Below, in pieces: positions 55,086 to 64,000 of a DNA stretch of 64,000 bases. Where the stretch lies: NCBI GenBank assembly GCA_001247695.2, contig LGRX02035323.1, positions 1 through 64,000 of the forward strand. Direction: 5' to 3'. The notes below the pieces were generated by a model. That model made no database searches. It saw only the letters and a program-made list of their open reading frames with translations, and was not told where the DNA came from. Both the position numbers and the translations under genes were made by a program. Source of the stretch: Cymbomonas tetramitiformis (Eukaryota > Chlorophyta > Pyramimonadophyceae > Pyramimonadales > Pyramimonadaceae). The stretch's first letter is position 1. Each line of letters opens with the position of its first letter.

Positions 55086-55882
55086 ACTTTCATGTTGGTG
55101 GTGACAACTCCGAGATGGAGGATGGTGGAGATGAGACGACATGGGTTGTGTATGCTCTATACGCATGTCGCCCTCGCGGCGGCCTCGTGTTGGCATCGGA
55201 TGCGGATCGGTGTCATTCCACCGGAAATTTTGTTCACTGCATGCATTGCCTGTTAATTTTGCATCGGCTGCGTCGACATGAGCATAACCGCGTTGCTCTC
55301 CCCGCGGCGGAGGTCCGAGGTACTACAAGCGGGCATCACGCAGCTTTCGCCGTTGCAATAAGTGAACGTGCAATGGGCCCTTTATTATGAGTGTGATGAA
55401 AACCTCAGAGGATAGGGAATAGATGTTCTTTGTGGTTATGACTTATGCATGTTAGGATCTTCCCATATTCACACGATCGCGTAGACGCGTACGTAATCGG
55501 AGCAGACAAGATGAAGCGGATGGCCACTCGTTTATTATTTGTGCAGCGGTGATTTTAAAAATATTCATCTCATCAAGCGATCAGAGGAATTCGTCACAAT
55601 CTATCCATCAATGAAGATATCAAACTATGTTGAAATGCTTACTACTCATCATAGCATTATGTATGGCAGGATGCCATGACGTGAGTTATTGGATCGCCCA
55701 TATCACATCCATGGGTTTATAGCATAAAACACATTTTATGTTCTCGCTCCTCGCTAGCATAACAACATAATCGACCTCTGTGTGTTCACATCGAGTGTGT
55801 CCATGTCACATACTTGTTGCCACTTTTGCTCTACTCTCGATGATATGGTCTACAAGTGCATAATATATACTCGTGCCGCGGA

Positions 55883-56205
55883 TCAAACTTTCCTCTTGTT
55901 GCCTCGGCCACGAGCAACAACTTGCGGTGTGGTTGCAGATGATGTACTTTCTCCTGGCCCTTTGCCTCGTCCACGAGCAACAGGTGGTTGTGCAGCCGCA
56001 GATGATGCAACTCCCCCTCGCCCCTTGCCTCGGCCACGAGCAGCAACTTGCGGCACCGCCGTTGATGACGATGCAGCTTCGCCTCGGCCCTTGCCTCGTC
56101 CACGAGCTACAAGTGGTTGTGCAGCCGCAGATGATGCAACTCCCCCTCGCCCCTTGCCTCGGCCACGAGCAGCAACTTGCGGCACCGCCGTTGATGACGA
56201 TGCAG
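55883..56205 (-). CDS. RG-rich repeat ORF, probable terminal exon
   Basis: Minus-strand frame with five 'ARGRGKGRG' blocks separated by 'ASSSTAVPQVA' or 'ASSAAAQP' spacers, ending 'RGNKRKV' and TGA. At DNA level it is a 60-bp repeat with a two-unit higher order. GRGKGRG blocks resemble RGG-type nucleic-acid-binding tails, and NKRKV could be a nuclear signal (inference). An acceptor-like TTTTTCGAAG precedes it. It could be the last exon of a gene on the sense strand of element B. A real protein is not proven. Confidence 0.4.
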
Positions 56206-57673
56206 CTTCGAAAAATATACGAAAAATATGAATGAGCAAAATAATCTTGATTATTATTGTTGTGAACATAACTTCATCATTATTATGCAACTTTCCCCCG
56301 GATCATTTCATACACACACACACACACATATGTATATATATATATATACATATTATATCACTCTAAAAACACCATATATATATATATATATGGCCCTGGA
56401 AGACTAATGAAACTCCATAATGAAAATTATTTTTTCCAAAAGTGTGCCGTGTGCGCGTGTGTGTGTGTGTGTGTGACCTTGCTCATGCATTTGTATCGTG
56501 GATGGATACATATTGTTATATATGTGTGTATGTGTGGTGCGGCCTGTGTGGTTTTAGCATGTTTCATATATTACGCATGCTCGGATTTGCTATGCGTGCA
56601 TGTATAGGCTGTGGCATAATTGTCATTGTGAACATCACTGCATCATTATTAGGCAACTTGCCCCCGGAGAATTTTCTATCCATATTTGTTGGCAATGTGA
56701 TTCTAGACTTCATCAAAACCCAGCAAAATAATTAAGTAATCAACCTTGTTTTGTTTTTGTGCAGTGTTGTGTGTGTGCGCGCGCGTGCGCACGCGCGTGT
56801 GAACATGCTTGTGCGGCATGTGTATGAATGGATGCATATTGCTGTGTGTGGGTGTGTGGGTGTGTGTGTGTGCAGGCTTTGTGTGCAGGCTGTGTGGCTT
56901 TAGCAACTTGTCTAAATTAGGCATGCTCGGATTTGCTATGTACATTTGTATAGTAGTAGGTTGCATAAACTAAATTGTGTATGCTTGGATTTGCTATGTA
57001 TACTATCTTGTATATAAGCTAACTATCTTGTATATACAAGTAGTATACATAGCAAATCCAATCACACTTCTATTGTAGAAAAGTTGCTAAAGCCACACAA
57101 CATAATACAGCCTATACAAGATAGTATACAGAGAAAATCCAAGCATGCTTAATTTAGAAAAAAATGCTATATCACCCATGCAGCCTATACAAGTATACAT
57201 AGTAAATCCAGGCCTACATAATTTAGGAAATTTGCTACTAAAGACACAACATATTACAGCATATGCAAGATAGTATACCTAGTAAATCCAAGTATAAGTA
57301 TACACATTGTGATATATCACAGCATATACAAGTATACATACTCAATCCAAGCATAAATAATTTAGAAAAGTTGCTACATCACAGTCTACACAAGTATACG
57401 ACATAGCAAGTACACACATACTTAATTTAGAAATTATGCTAAAGCCACACAGCCCGCAACACATAACAATATGCATTCATCCATACACACACACACACGC
57501 GCGCACACACGCACGCACACACACACACACATTTAAGTATTTTGCAATCTTCAACTACACGCATACACTTACACACAATGCGTGGTGGTAAGCCAGAGTG
57601 AATACTAATGTGTACACTTACACACATGAGCACACATGAGCACACATGAGCACACACATGATTACGAGCTTAC
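56206..57673. other. Element B interior: microsatellites and a degenerate repeat
   Basis: Runs of CA/TG (56313-56330, 56456-56477, 56767-56800, 56845-56870, 57487-57530) and TA, and between 56990 and 57420 an irregular repeat around AGTATACATAGCAAATCC in both orientations. No gene seen. Confidence 0.5.
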
Positions 57674-58105
57674 CTTGAGGTTTGCTTCCGCTGGAATCTC
57701 CACCTTGACGACAATACCAAGTCCGATGCCCCCAAAAATCCAACATCGGAGCATATTTGATTCTGGCCCACCCTCTCGCTCCTTGACATTGTATTTCGAT
57801 TGAAGATGATGAATGCTATCAAGCTGTGTATTTTCGGGCAATTTGTGTATGGGAACATAGACAGCCTTATTATCAAGGCGTTTCATGGGTAGGAGGTCCA
57901 AAGAGTCCGTGACCTCCTTTGCGGTTTGCTGATTGGAGCCTTCGCCCCCGCGTCGACGCATGCGCTTCAAGTGTTGGCTGAACTGACCACCTTTCATGTC
58001 GTTTCTACTCTCTCCCTCTCCTGGAATGCTGTGAGTGTGCCTCCAGAATGACATGCCGGTGCTGTCCATTGTATCCTCGACCAATATACCAAACAATAAT
58101 GCGGC
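57674..58105 (-). CDS. Unknown coding exon in element B
   Basis: Open frame of about 140 codons ('GAALLFGILVEDTMDSTGM', 'LKRMRRRGGEGS', 'MLRCWIFGGIGLGIVVKV') with a consensus acceptor (GACAAAGCAG, 58106) and a strong donor (AAG|GTAAGC, 57674). It is on the same strand as, and 30 bp downstream of, the stop of the three-exon gene. It could belong to a second gene or an alternative transcript. Contains one hydrophobic stretch. Not recognised. Confidence 0.45.
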
Positions 58106-58134
58106 ACCGACATAATCCCCTGCTTTGTCACTAG

Positions 58135-59349
58135 CTATACTAGCTTTTTAACTCTCTCGGGATGCATCTGATGATGCGATGCTGCCGAGAATTTCACTAC
58201 TCCTAATGCCGTGACAGCACTCTGATTGCTTTGATCGCTCAGCACATTGTACGTGGAGATGTCAAGCATATGCCTTCGTTGCTCTGGAGATAAATCAGGG
58301 GCATCGGCCTCCCGGACTTTCTGATATACGCATGCTATATGATGTGAAATTCTGGCCGCATCCCCATAGCCCTCCGCCTGTGTCACCTCTGTGGTAAGTC
58401 AGCATCAAAGTTAATAACACATATGTGTGCGTGCATGTAATGAGCGTGGACCTACCTCGGATACGATGTTTGTCGGCGTGCGACACGGAGTGCATTTCGT
58501 TGATCGCCTCGCATTGTTTATGAGATATATACTCCCCAACTTCTTTGTAACTAGATAGTGTTGTCGAAGTGCCATGTGGAGATGTCACCTCCACATTTAC
58601 ATATGATGCAACTACCATCAGCAGTGGTCGTTTGCTTGGTGTGGTAGTCGTCACTTCGAAAGTAGCACGATCTGAACTTCAAAGCTCCCTTTCATGCAAC
58701 ACCTCTGCAGCCGTGTCGATGGCAGTCGTGGCGATGTTATTGGCGGTATGCGCTTGGGCTGCAGCATATATATCCGATCACCAACACCGCGTCATGTCGC
58801 CGCACACAACTGACACAATGCGCACTCTCTGCATGGTGCGCATATGTTTGTGCATAGCTACACGGACGACGCGCGTATTATTACCATTATTATAGAGCGC
58901 ATACGTTGCCATTATGTCCAGAATTAACATCTGCCGTACTAATATGATAATTCACAATAAGCGTGTGCATGCGTACCATCATCGGCTGTGCAACTTTCCG
59001 ATCTTGAACGGCCTCTCCTTGTTAACCACTTCGCGGGGAGTTGATTAGTTGCAGCGTCATTGCCGTCTGTCTCAACTATCAATTGTCGCTCTACATTGAT
59101 GATAGAATGACTGTCCGAAGCCGAGAAAGCAGATACGCCATTATTCTTTCTCTGATCCCGCAACGTCGGCGCATCAGTTTGTATTATTGAAGTCGGAGCT
59201 CCGCGTGGATGTCGCCAGTCGTTATCAAAAGGAGGTTGCTGGGGCAACAAGAGCGCGTTGCTGCAACCTGCCTGCTTAGAGACACAGCGCGAACACTTAT
59301 CGTTGGCCGCAAAGTTTAGGATAGAACACGACTTTCTATTGCTCGCCAT
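58135..59349 (-). CDS. Unknown 280-residue protein, three exons, inside element B
   Basis: Exons 59349-58977, 58671-58456 and 58388-58135 (stop) join at phase 1 and phase 1 with borders GATG|GTACGC...TTCAG and CGAG|GTAGGT...CACAG, for exactly 281 codons including the stop. ATG 59349 opens 'MASNRKSCSILNFAANDKCSRC', with four cysteines in the first 30 residues that could bind zinc. The middle is polar. The C-terminal part looks folded and helical ('ARISHHIACVYQKVREADAP', 'LSPEQRRHMLDISTYN'). No known retroelement domain. Introns inside an LTR element on its sense strand would be lost on retrotransposition, so the gene was probably captured as DNA or is spliced only in a subset of transcripts. 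Not recognised. Confidence 0.65.
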
Positions 59350-61942
59350 ATCAGTTGCGAATAGGTTCGGCTACACGACAGCAACTATGCGGCATAATCG
59401 CACATACCGCCATTTGCGTATGCGCCATTGACGCTCGGCTTTGAGACGCTCATGCGCGAAAATTCTCGAGACACTGTGTCTAAAAACATTGCTGAAGCTT
59501 ACGAAGTAATGCCGTGGATGGCGCTCGCGAATTCAACCAACCGGCTTAACAGTGGCTTCACAGTGGCTATCGGCTTCAATGTAAGCTTCTGTAAGCCAAG
59601 CACTCAGGAATTTATAAATTCGCGCCAATTCGGCGTTTCAGGCACCGTGTAATTATTGGTTCGAACGAAACCCCCCCCCTTCGCATCCGACCATCGTCCC
59701 AATTCGGCGTGTGGGGACCAGTACAACATCCATCCCATCTGAGTCGCGGAAGTGGTCATGTATGTCAGTACATGTTCTAGATATATTGACATTACACTAA
59801 ATCAGCAAGTGTACATGATCAATGTAAATGACAATATATCTCATGTATAATGCATAGATACCATTCCACAAACACATGTGCGTTTGGAATGTCAGAGATG
59901 GCGATAGATATGGGAGCAGGATAAGACAACATGTCGTAGGGTTGGATGGAGATATCTCCAGACCCGAAGGCAGGATATTGTGCTCATGATAACAGCTGGT
60001 AACTGTTGAGCACAGTCCATCCACTCTCACATATCGCTGGAGCAACTTCATCTCCTACTTATGCATTTGACAATTGATTCAGAAACTTGACCACTTCAAT
60101 GCATATCTCAGTAAATCTCACATATTCAGAACTCATCTTGACACTGATGTAGCTGATAGAGATTACTAAACAGGCATCGCTCTGAGTATACAAGCATTGT
60201 TCTGATTTACTTAGTAACTGGAGGTATCATTTTGATAACCTTCCAGTGCATTGCCGTATGCCTAAGTAAATAATAAATCATCTGACATATCACTCAGTGT
60301 CTTTGACACCCTAAGGGCGAATTCGTTTTTAGCAGTATGGGATCAGTATGAGGGCGGAAACATCCATAACTGCCACGGTAGTCAACTATTGGGTATCTAT
60401 GAAGTATTAGTGCCCATATTGGGGACTCGGGCGAGGTCCCTCAACCCTTCAATGCCCACGAAACTCGGTTTATCGAGTGGGGGACTTTGTGGAAAGTGCA
60501 GGGGTGTTCTGCTGCCGGGTGACAAAAGCGTGCTCTATGGAGAGTGCTCTAAAGGCTTCAAATCAAGGATATGGTATTTTCCCCCCATTGATATACACCA
60601 TGATACGTCATCGCCCACTCATAACATCAAGTCAATAGCGGTGTCATGTTCATGGCGCATGCCCAAAAATGCCCCCAGCAGCTGTTCAATAGAATTTCCT
60701 TAAGTATGGTGATGGTGGGTCACATATATTCATGTGTGCACATACGGTGCGATGAGTGATAATGAAGTGCCATATCATCCACCTAGTTCCGCAATATAAG
60801 GTACGTGCGAAGAATCGTGGCAAATGGATGTCTAGAACTTGAGTTATTGCCGAAAACGTGAAAATAAGTTCCTGGAAAACAGGATCAGTATGAGCAGTAT
60901 GGCAATTCGCCCTTAAGGTGTTAAGTCACTATTGATGATACTATATATTAGGTCATGGGTTTCAATAAGTAAAATCCCAAATATTGACCATGTACATATC
61001 TTCACATAAACACCATGAAAAAGATCGATTTCGATTTCATGTGTGATAGTGAGATATCTTACAGAGTTGTGAAAGGTGTATACATCACAGTATATACTGA
61101 GACTTATATATATATATATGCTCGAAATGGCAAAAATGGGTGAAAATGCTGTGCGGAAGATTTCAAAAATAAATTTTGAGTCCAATTTTTTCGCGGAATC
61201 CCATTTTATACCTATTAAGGTACCCAGGAAAAATAATGCCACATTTCACATCTCATGTAACACCCTAAAAATCGTGTGTGTAACACCTAGTCATTCTTAA
61301 CTGCCGGAATGTTCTGAGGTAGATGGAGTTGTGATCCTAAGTTGTGTTTTGACACACATGACTAAACAAATTCACATTAGTACGTTGTCGAATCCATCTA
61401 TGAAATGTTCGTCAGAGCGCGCGTACCGGACCAAAAAAGGAGTTTGGCAGATCGGGTGAGGATTTAAAGTGGACTCATAGAGACCCTCCGATATCTCGTA
61501 AGCAGCGCCTTCTACGCCTGCATTAAAAATCTTATCCATTCCACCGTTGATCCTCCATAGCAGTTCCAGGAGGGGAGGAAGGGGTGGATGCACTATATCG
61601 CCGTGCATCGTTCGTTAAATCGTCGATAGCATCGTTCGTTAACTCGTCGACGGCAAGCGCTATATCTCTCCGTAACGTAAACCTCGGAAGATACCCTGAG
61701 CGTCACTCTGAAATACGAAACGCCAAAGCAATCAGGGGGGCTACATCCTAAGAACTGTAGGGCTATATGCATAAGGTGAGGGTTTAAAGTGGACTCAGTT
61801 CCCCCCGATATCCTAAAACACCTTGAGGGACGCCTCATCGGTGTAAGAAGACTGGCCAGTTCAACTACAAAGACATCAAAGACATATATAAAAGGTATGG
61901 ACCCTATATTGTGAGGTCACAGCACTTCTAAGAGGGGAAATC
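59350..61942. other. Element B interior, 5' part: non-coding
   Basis: No gene supported. Segments at 59930-60010 and 61100-61380 are reverse-complement matches of element A (about 27530-27600 and 21120-21180 / 26690-27040). The block between about 60310 ('AAGGGCGAATTCG') and 60920 ('AATTCGCCCTTAAGG') is bounded by an inverted pair of about 14 bp. Confidence 0.5.
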
Positions 61943-62503
61943 TGTTAGGGTTATGACCGATGATATATGTGTCATACCTGTCATACATGTCATACCATGT
62001 CATGTCATGTCATGTCATGTCATGTCATGTCATGTCATGTCATGTCATGTGTCATAATGACATACAGTCGTCAAGTATTGTCAGTACGGTCGACTATGAC
62101 ATGTACAGTCATAATATCTGTCATCCACCTAAGGTGAGTGACATCTGTCATCGAGAGGCCAAGTACATGGCATCGAGATGGCGAAGCAAGACAAGTTCTT
62201 GAAGAACCGAAGTGTCCTGATAAGACGCGTCTTCGCTTCAAGCATGCATTGAACAGCATGCGAGCATCAATGGCTATATCGACCAGCCGATGCGGGAAGT
62301 TCACCTCGTGCTCTCGGGTTCACAACCCGATGGTGGTAACGCATGAGATGCGTGAGAGCATTAGAGATATGAGGAGCATTGGGCTCAAGCAAGCACTCCT
62401 GGTCAACAGACTGTTGCACTCATAACCCACCAGAATATTGCGTTTTGCTGTTACCGTTCAATAACAGCAGCGTCACACATATTGTTCGCATAGAACCGTG
62501 ACA
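61943..62503 (-). repeat. Element B 5' LTR
   Basis: 561 bp. Longer (ATGTC)n run than the other LTR (61994-62050); palindrome TTCTTGAAGAA at 62196-62206. Followed by AAAAT. Confidence 0.9.
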
Positions 62504-62573
62504 AAAATTTGGGCATCCGACATAACGAAGATGACGCCATTACCACTCGCGTCTGACCAATCGCCACAAGACA

Positions 62574-63368
62574 GTGAACTTCATGGCGAAGGTCGTTCAA
62601 GGGTGCGTACAAGTTTCTGAGTCGGAGTTCTCCTACATATTCTGGAGGGGCCTCACGTACACTGACAAGGTGGGCGAAGAGTTGCGAAGAATCAAACTGG
62701 ACCTCTCCGAGCCGCATGTGTGGGAAAAGAAGATGAAGGAGGAGGCGACGCCCAGAGATGTTACTCAGGCGATCTTAAAAGTGCTGGAGATTGCCAAACA
62801 CATCGAGTCGCGCGAGGAGAATAAGGCGGCTCAGGATCAATCCAGCAGGAGTGGAGATCGAACTGGTCGCTGGACTTCCCCTTCTGCATCTCCGTCACCC
62901 TCCAGGTCATTTTTCCGAAGCCGCTCTCGGGAGCCCCCTCGATTGATGGCGGTCACGCACGCTGAGCTCGCCGCAGCGCCGATCTCTGTTCGACCATCGC
63001 CCCCGGCCTCGACAACAACCCTGACCTATCCGAAGCGAGTGAGAAACTGCTACGCGTGTCAAAGTCCCGACCATCTGGTGCGAGACTGTACGGACGCGGT
63101 GAAGTTGGCCGCGTGGAAGGCAAACGCACCCTCTCGTTTAGCTCGAAACCGAGAACAAGTGGCGGCGTTGTTCTGGGCGTTGTCGCGCAATGAGGACACT
63201 GAGTGGGCACCTGTCGAGCTAAAGGCGGAGATCGAGAGCTTGGCAGAGATGGATGGAGAGGCCGTGGAATCCTTGGCGGCCTTGGTAGGGTGCTCCGAAC
63301 AGCTGGCGGTTATTGGTGCGGAGTTGCGCAACTCCGAGGAGATCACTATCTCTGAGGAGGAAGGGTGA
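62574..63368 (+). CDS. Retroelement gag (Ty3-like) with CX2CX4HX4C zinc knuckle, 5' part disturbed
   Basis: 264 codons from a GTG at 62574 (first ATG 62583) to TGA at 63366. The order is gag-like: capsid-like helices ('YIFWRGLTYTDKVGEELRR', 'VTQAILKVLEIAKHIESR'), an SR-rich basic linker ('SPSPSRSFFRSRSREPP'), the zinc knuckle 'CYACQSPDHLVRDC' near residue 160, then a glutamate-rich tail. Element B inserted 70 bp upstream, so the true N-terminus may have been separated or the element may be 5'-truncated. A pol-like frame follows with a one-base shift. Confidence 0.72.
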   Translation: MNFMAKVVQGCVQVSESEFSYIFWRGLTYTDKVGEELRRIKLDLSEPHVWEKKMKEEATPRDVTQAILKVLEIAKHIESREENKAAQDQSSRSGDRTGRWTSPSASPSPSRSFFRSRSREPPRLMAVTHAELAAAPISVRPSPPASTTTLTYPKRVRNCYACQSPDHLVRDCTDAVKLAAWKANAPSRLARNREQVAALFWALSRNEDTEWAPVELKAEIESLAEMDGEAVESLAALVGCSEQLAVIGAELRNSEEITISEEEG

Positions 63369-64000
63369 TGAATCACCCTTCTCGGTGGCGACAAGCTCGC
63401 CACTGACTTTCAGCAGTAAGCTGAGAGTTTCACCTGAAGAAGGTGATCCTATGCCTCGGCACTTTGCAGTGCTGGGCACATGGATGTACAATAATGTGTA
63501 CGCGCCCCTCTTGACGGAACAGTCACAGCGTTTACCCGCGTGGCAGTGGAGAAGTAAGGGGAGGTCGACCTCGATGGAGGTTCTGATGCAACGGATTCGA
63601 AAACAGCTGCGACAGAAAGTATCTGCTGCTGACATACAGAAGGACCTGGACAAGGACCTTATTAATGGACGGCGGCGACGCAATATTCCAATTAGGTTCC
63701 TAAACAGAAGGGACAGTCTGGATATGATGCGGACAATGGCAGACCTACCTCTCGCACATCACGCTGCAGGGGGTGTGGTACCGGTCTGTACCAGGAAATC
63801 AATGATCACATCACACGTTGATAAGTTGCTACCAGGCAAGCGATCTCGAATTAGTTCATTCCACGCCTTTCAGACGCCGGAAAGTAATGGTCTACTAATC
63901 TATCAGCTCCCAGTATACTCCGTCTTCGTCGTCCATTGCTTCCTCGCACATGAATATTTCGTAAGAACAACGCATACACGCGAAATGTTCGGTATGCTCA
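63367..64000 (+). CDS. Open frame following gag (probable protease/pol region), runs off the window
   Basis: From GAGGAAGGGTGATG at the gag stop, the +1 frame is open without a stop for about 210 codons to base 64000 ('PEEGDPMPRHFAVLGTW', 'MEVLMQRIRKQLRQKVS', 'NIPIRFLNRRDSLDMM'). It overlaps the end of gag in the manner of gag-pol frameshifting. No protease active-site motif is visible yet, so the assignment rests on position. It could also be a separate gene. Confidence 0.5.

Larger units (their letters stand above)
52155..62503 (-). mobile_element. Large LTR retrotransposon (element B), 10.3 kb, minus orientation, carrying a spliced gene
   Basis: Direct LTRs at 52155-52694 and 61943-62503, flanked by AAAAT (52150-52154 and 62504-62508). 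On the minus strand the LTR reads TGTCACGG to CTAACA. The interior next to the right-hand (5') LTR matches that of element A in the same relative orientation (GAT-TCCCCTCTTA, CTGTGACCTCACAA, TCTTTGATGTCTTTG), so A and B belong to one lineage. No gag or pol. It carries a three-exon gene (58135-59388 region), an RG-rich ORF and a 184-bp satellite block. LTR divergence is higher than in element A, so it is older. Confidence 0.9.

Noticed and set aside
55046..55390. 114-residue plus-strand frame after the satellite
   Set aside because: It starts inside the satellite, has no recognisable motif and lies antisense to element B; no support beyond length.
58114..58134. 21-nt intron joining the three-exon gene of element B to the 57674-58105 exon
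   Set aside because: The phase does not fit and the length is far below other introns; the TAG at 58135 is taken as the real stop.

Overview
The window is nuclear DNA of a eukaryote with spliced genes. There are no bacterial operons, and the coding sequence is split by GT-AG introns (two appear to be GC-AG) whose exon phases fit together. The lineage cannot be fixed from the sequence. A ferlin in a very intron-rich gene, together with Copia-type elements, fits a unicellular alga or protist; an alveolate such as a chromerid is only a guess.

Region 1 (1-18489, minus strand, GC-rich) is one gene: a multi-C2 ferlin of about 32 small exons (about 1500 codons recovered) whose 3' end, including the expected C-terminal membrane anchor, lies beyond base 1. 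At least nine of its introns carry a different tandem array (26-62 bp units), including a 1.2 kb, 40-bp array with TTAGGG in every unit. Most long open frames here are antisense or intronic shadows of this gene.

Region 2 (19.1-40.6 kb, more AT-rich) is a nest of transposable elements. A hAT element (19536-40612, 15-bp terminal inverted repeats, 8-bp target duplication CTTTGGAA) was hit by: (i) a 10.1 kb LTR element with no coding capacity (19761-29865, duplication GGGCG); (ii) a small mariner-like MITE (29997-30380, TA); (iii) a 9.6 kb Copia element (30418-40011, duplication GGGAC), itself broken by another insertion at about 37.6-38.25 kb. The Copia pol carries an NPPF-containing, adenine-methyltransferase-like segment between protease and integrase. 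What remains of the hAT encodes an intact 113-residue dimerisation-domain protein.

Region 3 (40.6-46.6 kb) holds minus-strand coding pieces (a zinc-knuckle protein, a RING-H2 exon, an unknown 210-residue protein), a 269-bp MITE, and a very young 1.94 kb LTR element (43860-45797, identical 175-bp LTRs, duplication GTTTA) with one 302-residue acidic ORF and Copia-like ends.

Region 4 (47.0-48.9 kb, plus strand) is an ordinary cellular gene, a five-exon glycolipid-transfer-protein (GLTP) homologue. 48.9-52.15 kb is mostly empty apart from a 195-bp tandem duplication.

Region 5 (52155-62503, minus orientation) is a second 10.3 kb LTR element, distantly related to the one at 19.8 kb (duplication AAAAT). 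It contains a 184-bp satellite block and a perfectly phased three-exon gene for an unknown 280-residue protein, on the element's sense strand. Its target is next to a Ty3-like gag (zinc knuckle) whose pol frame (+1) runs off the right edge.
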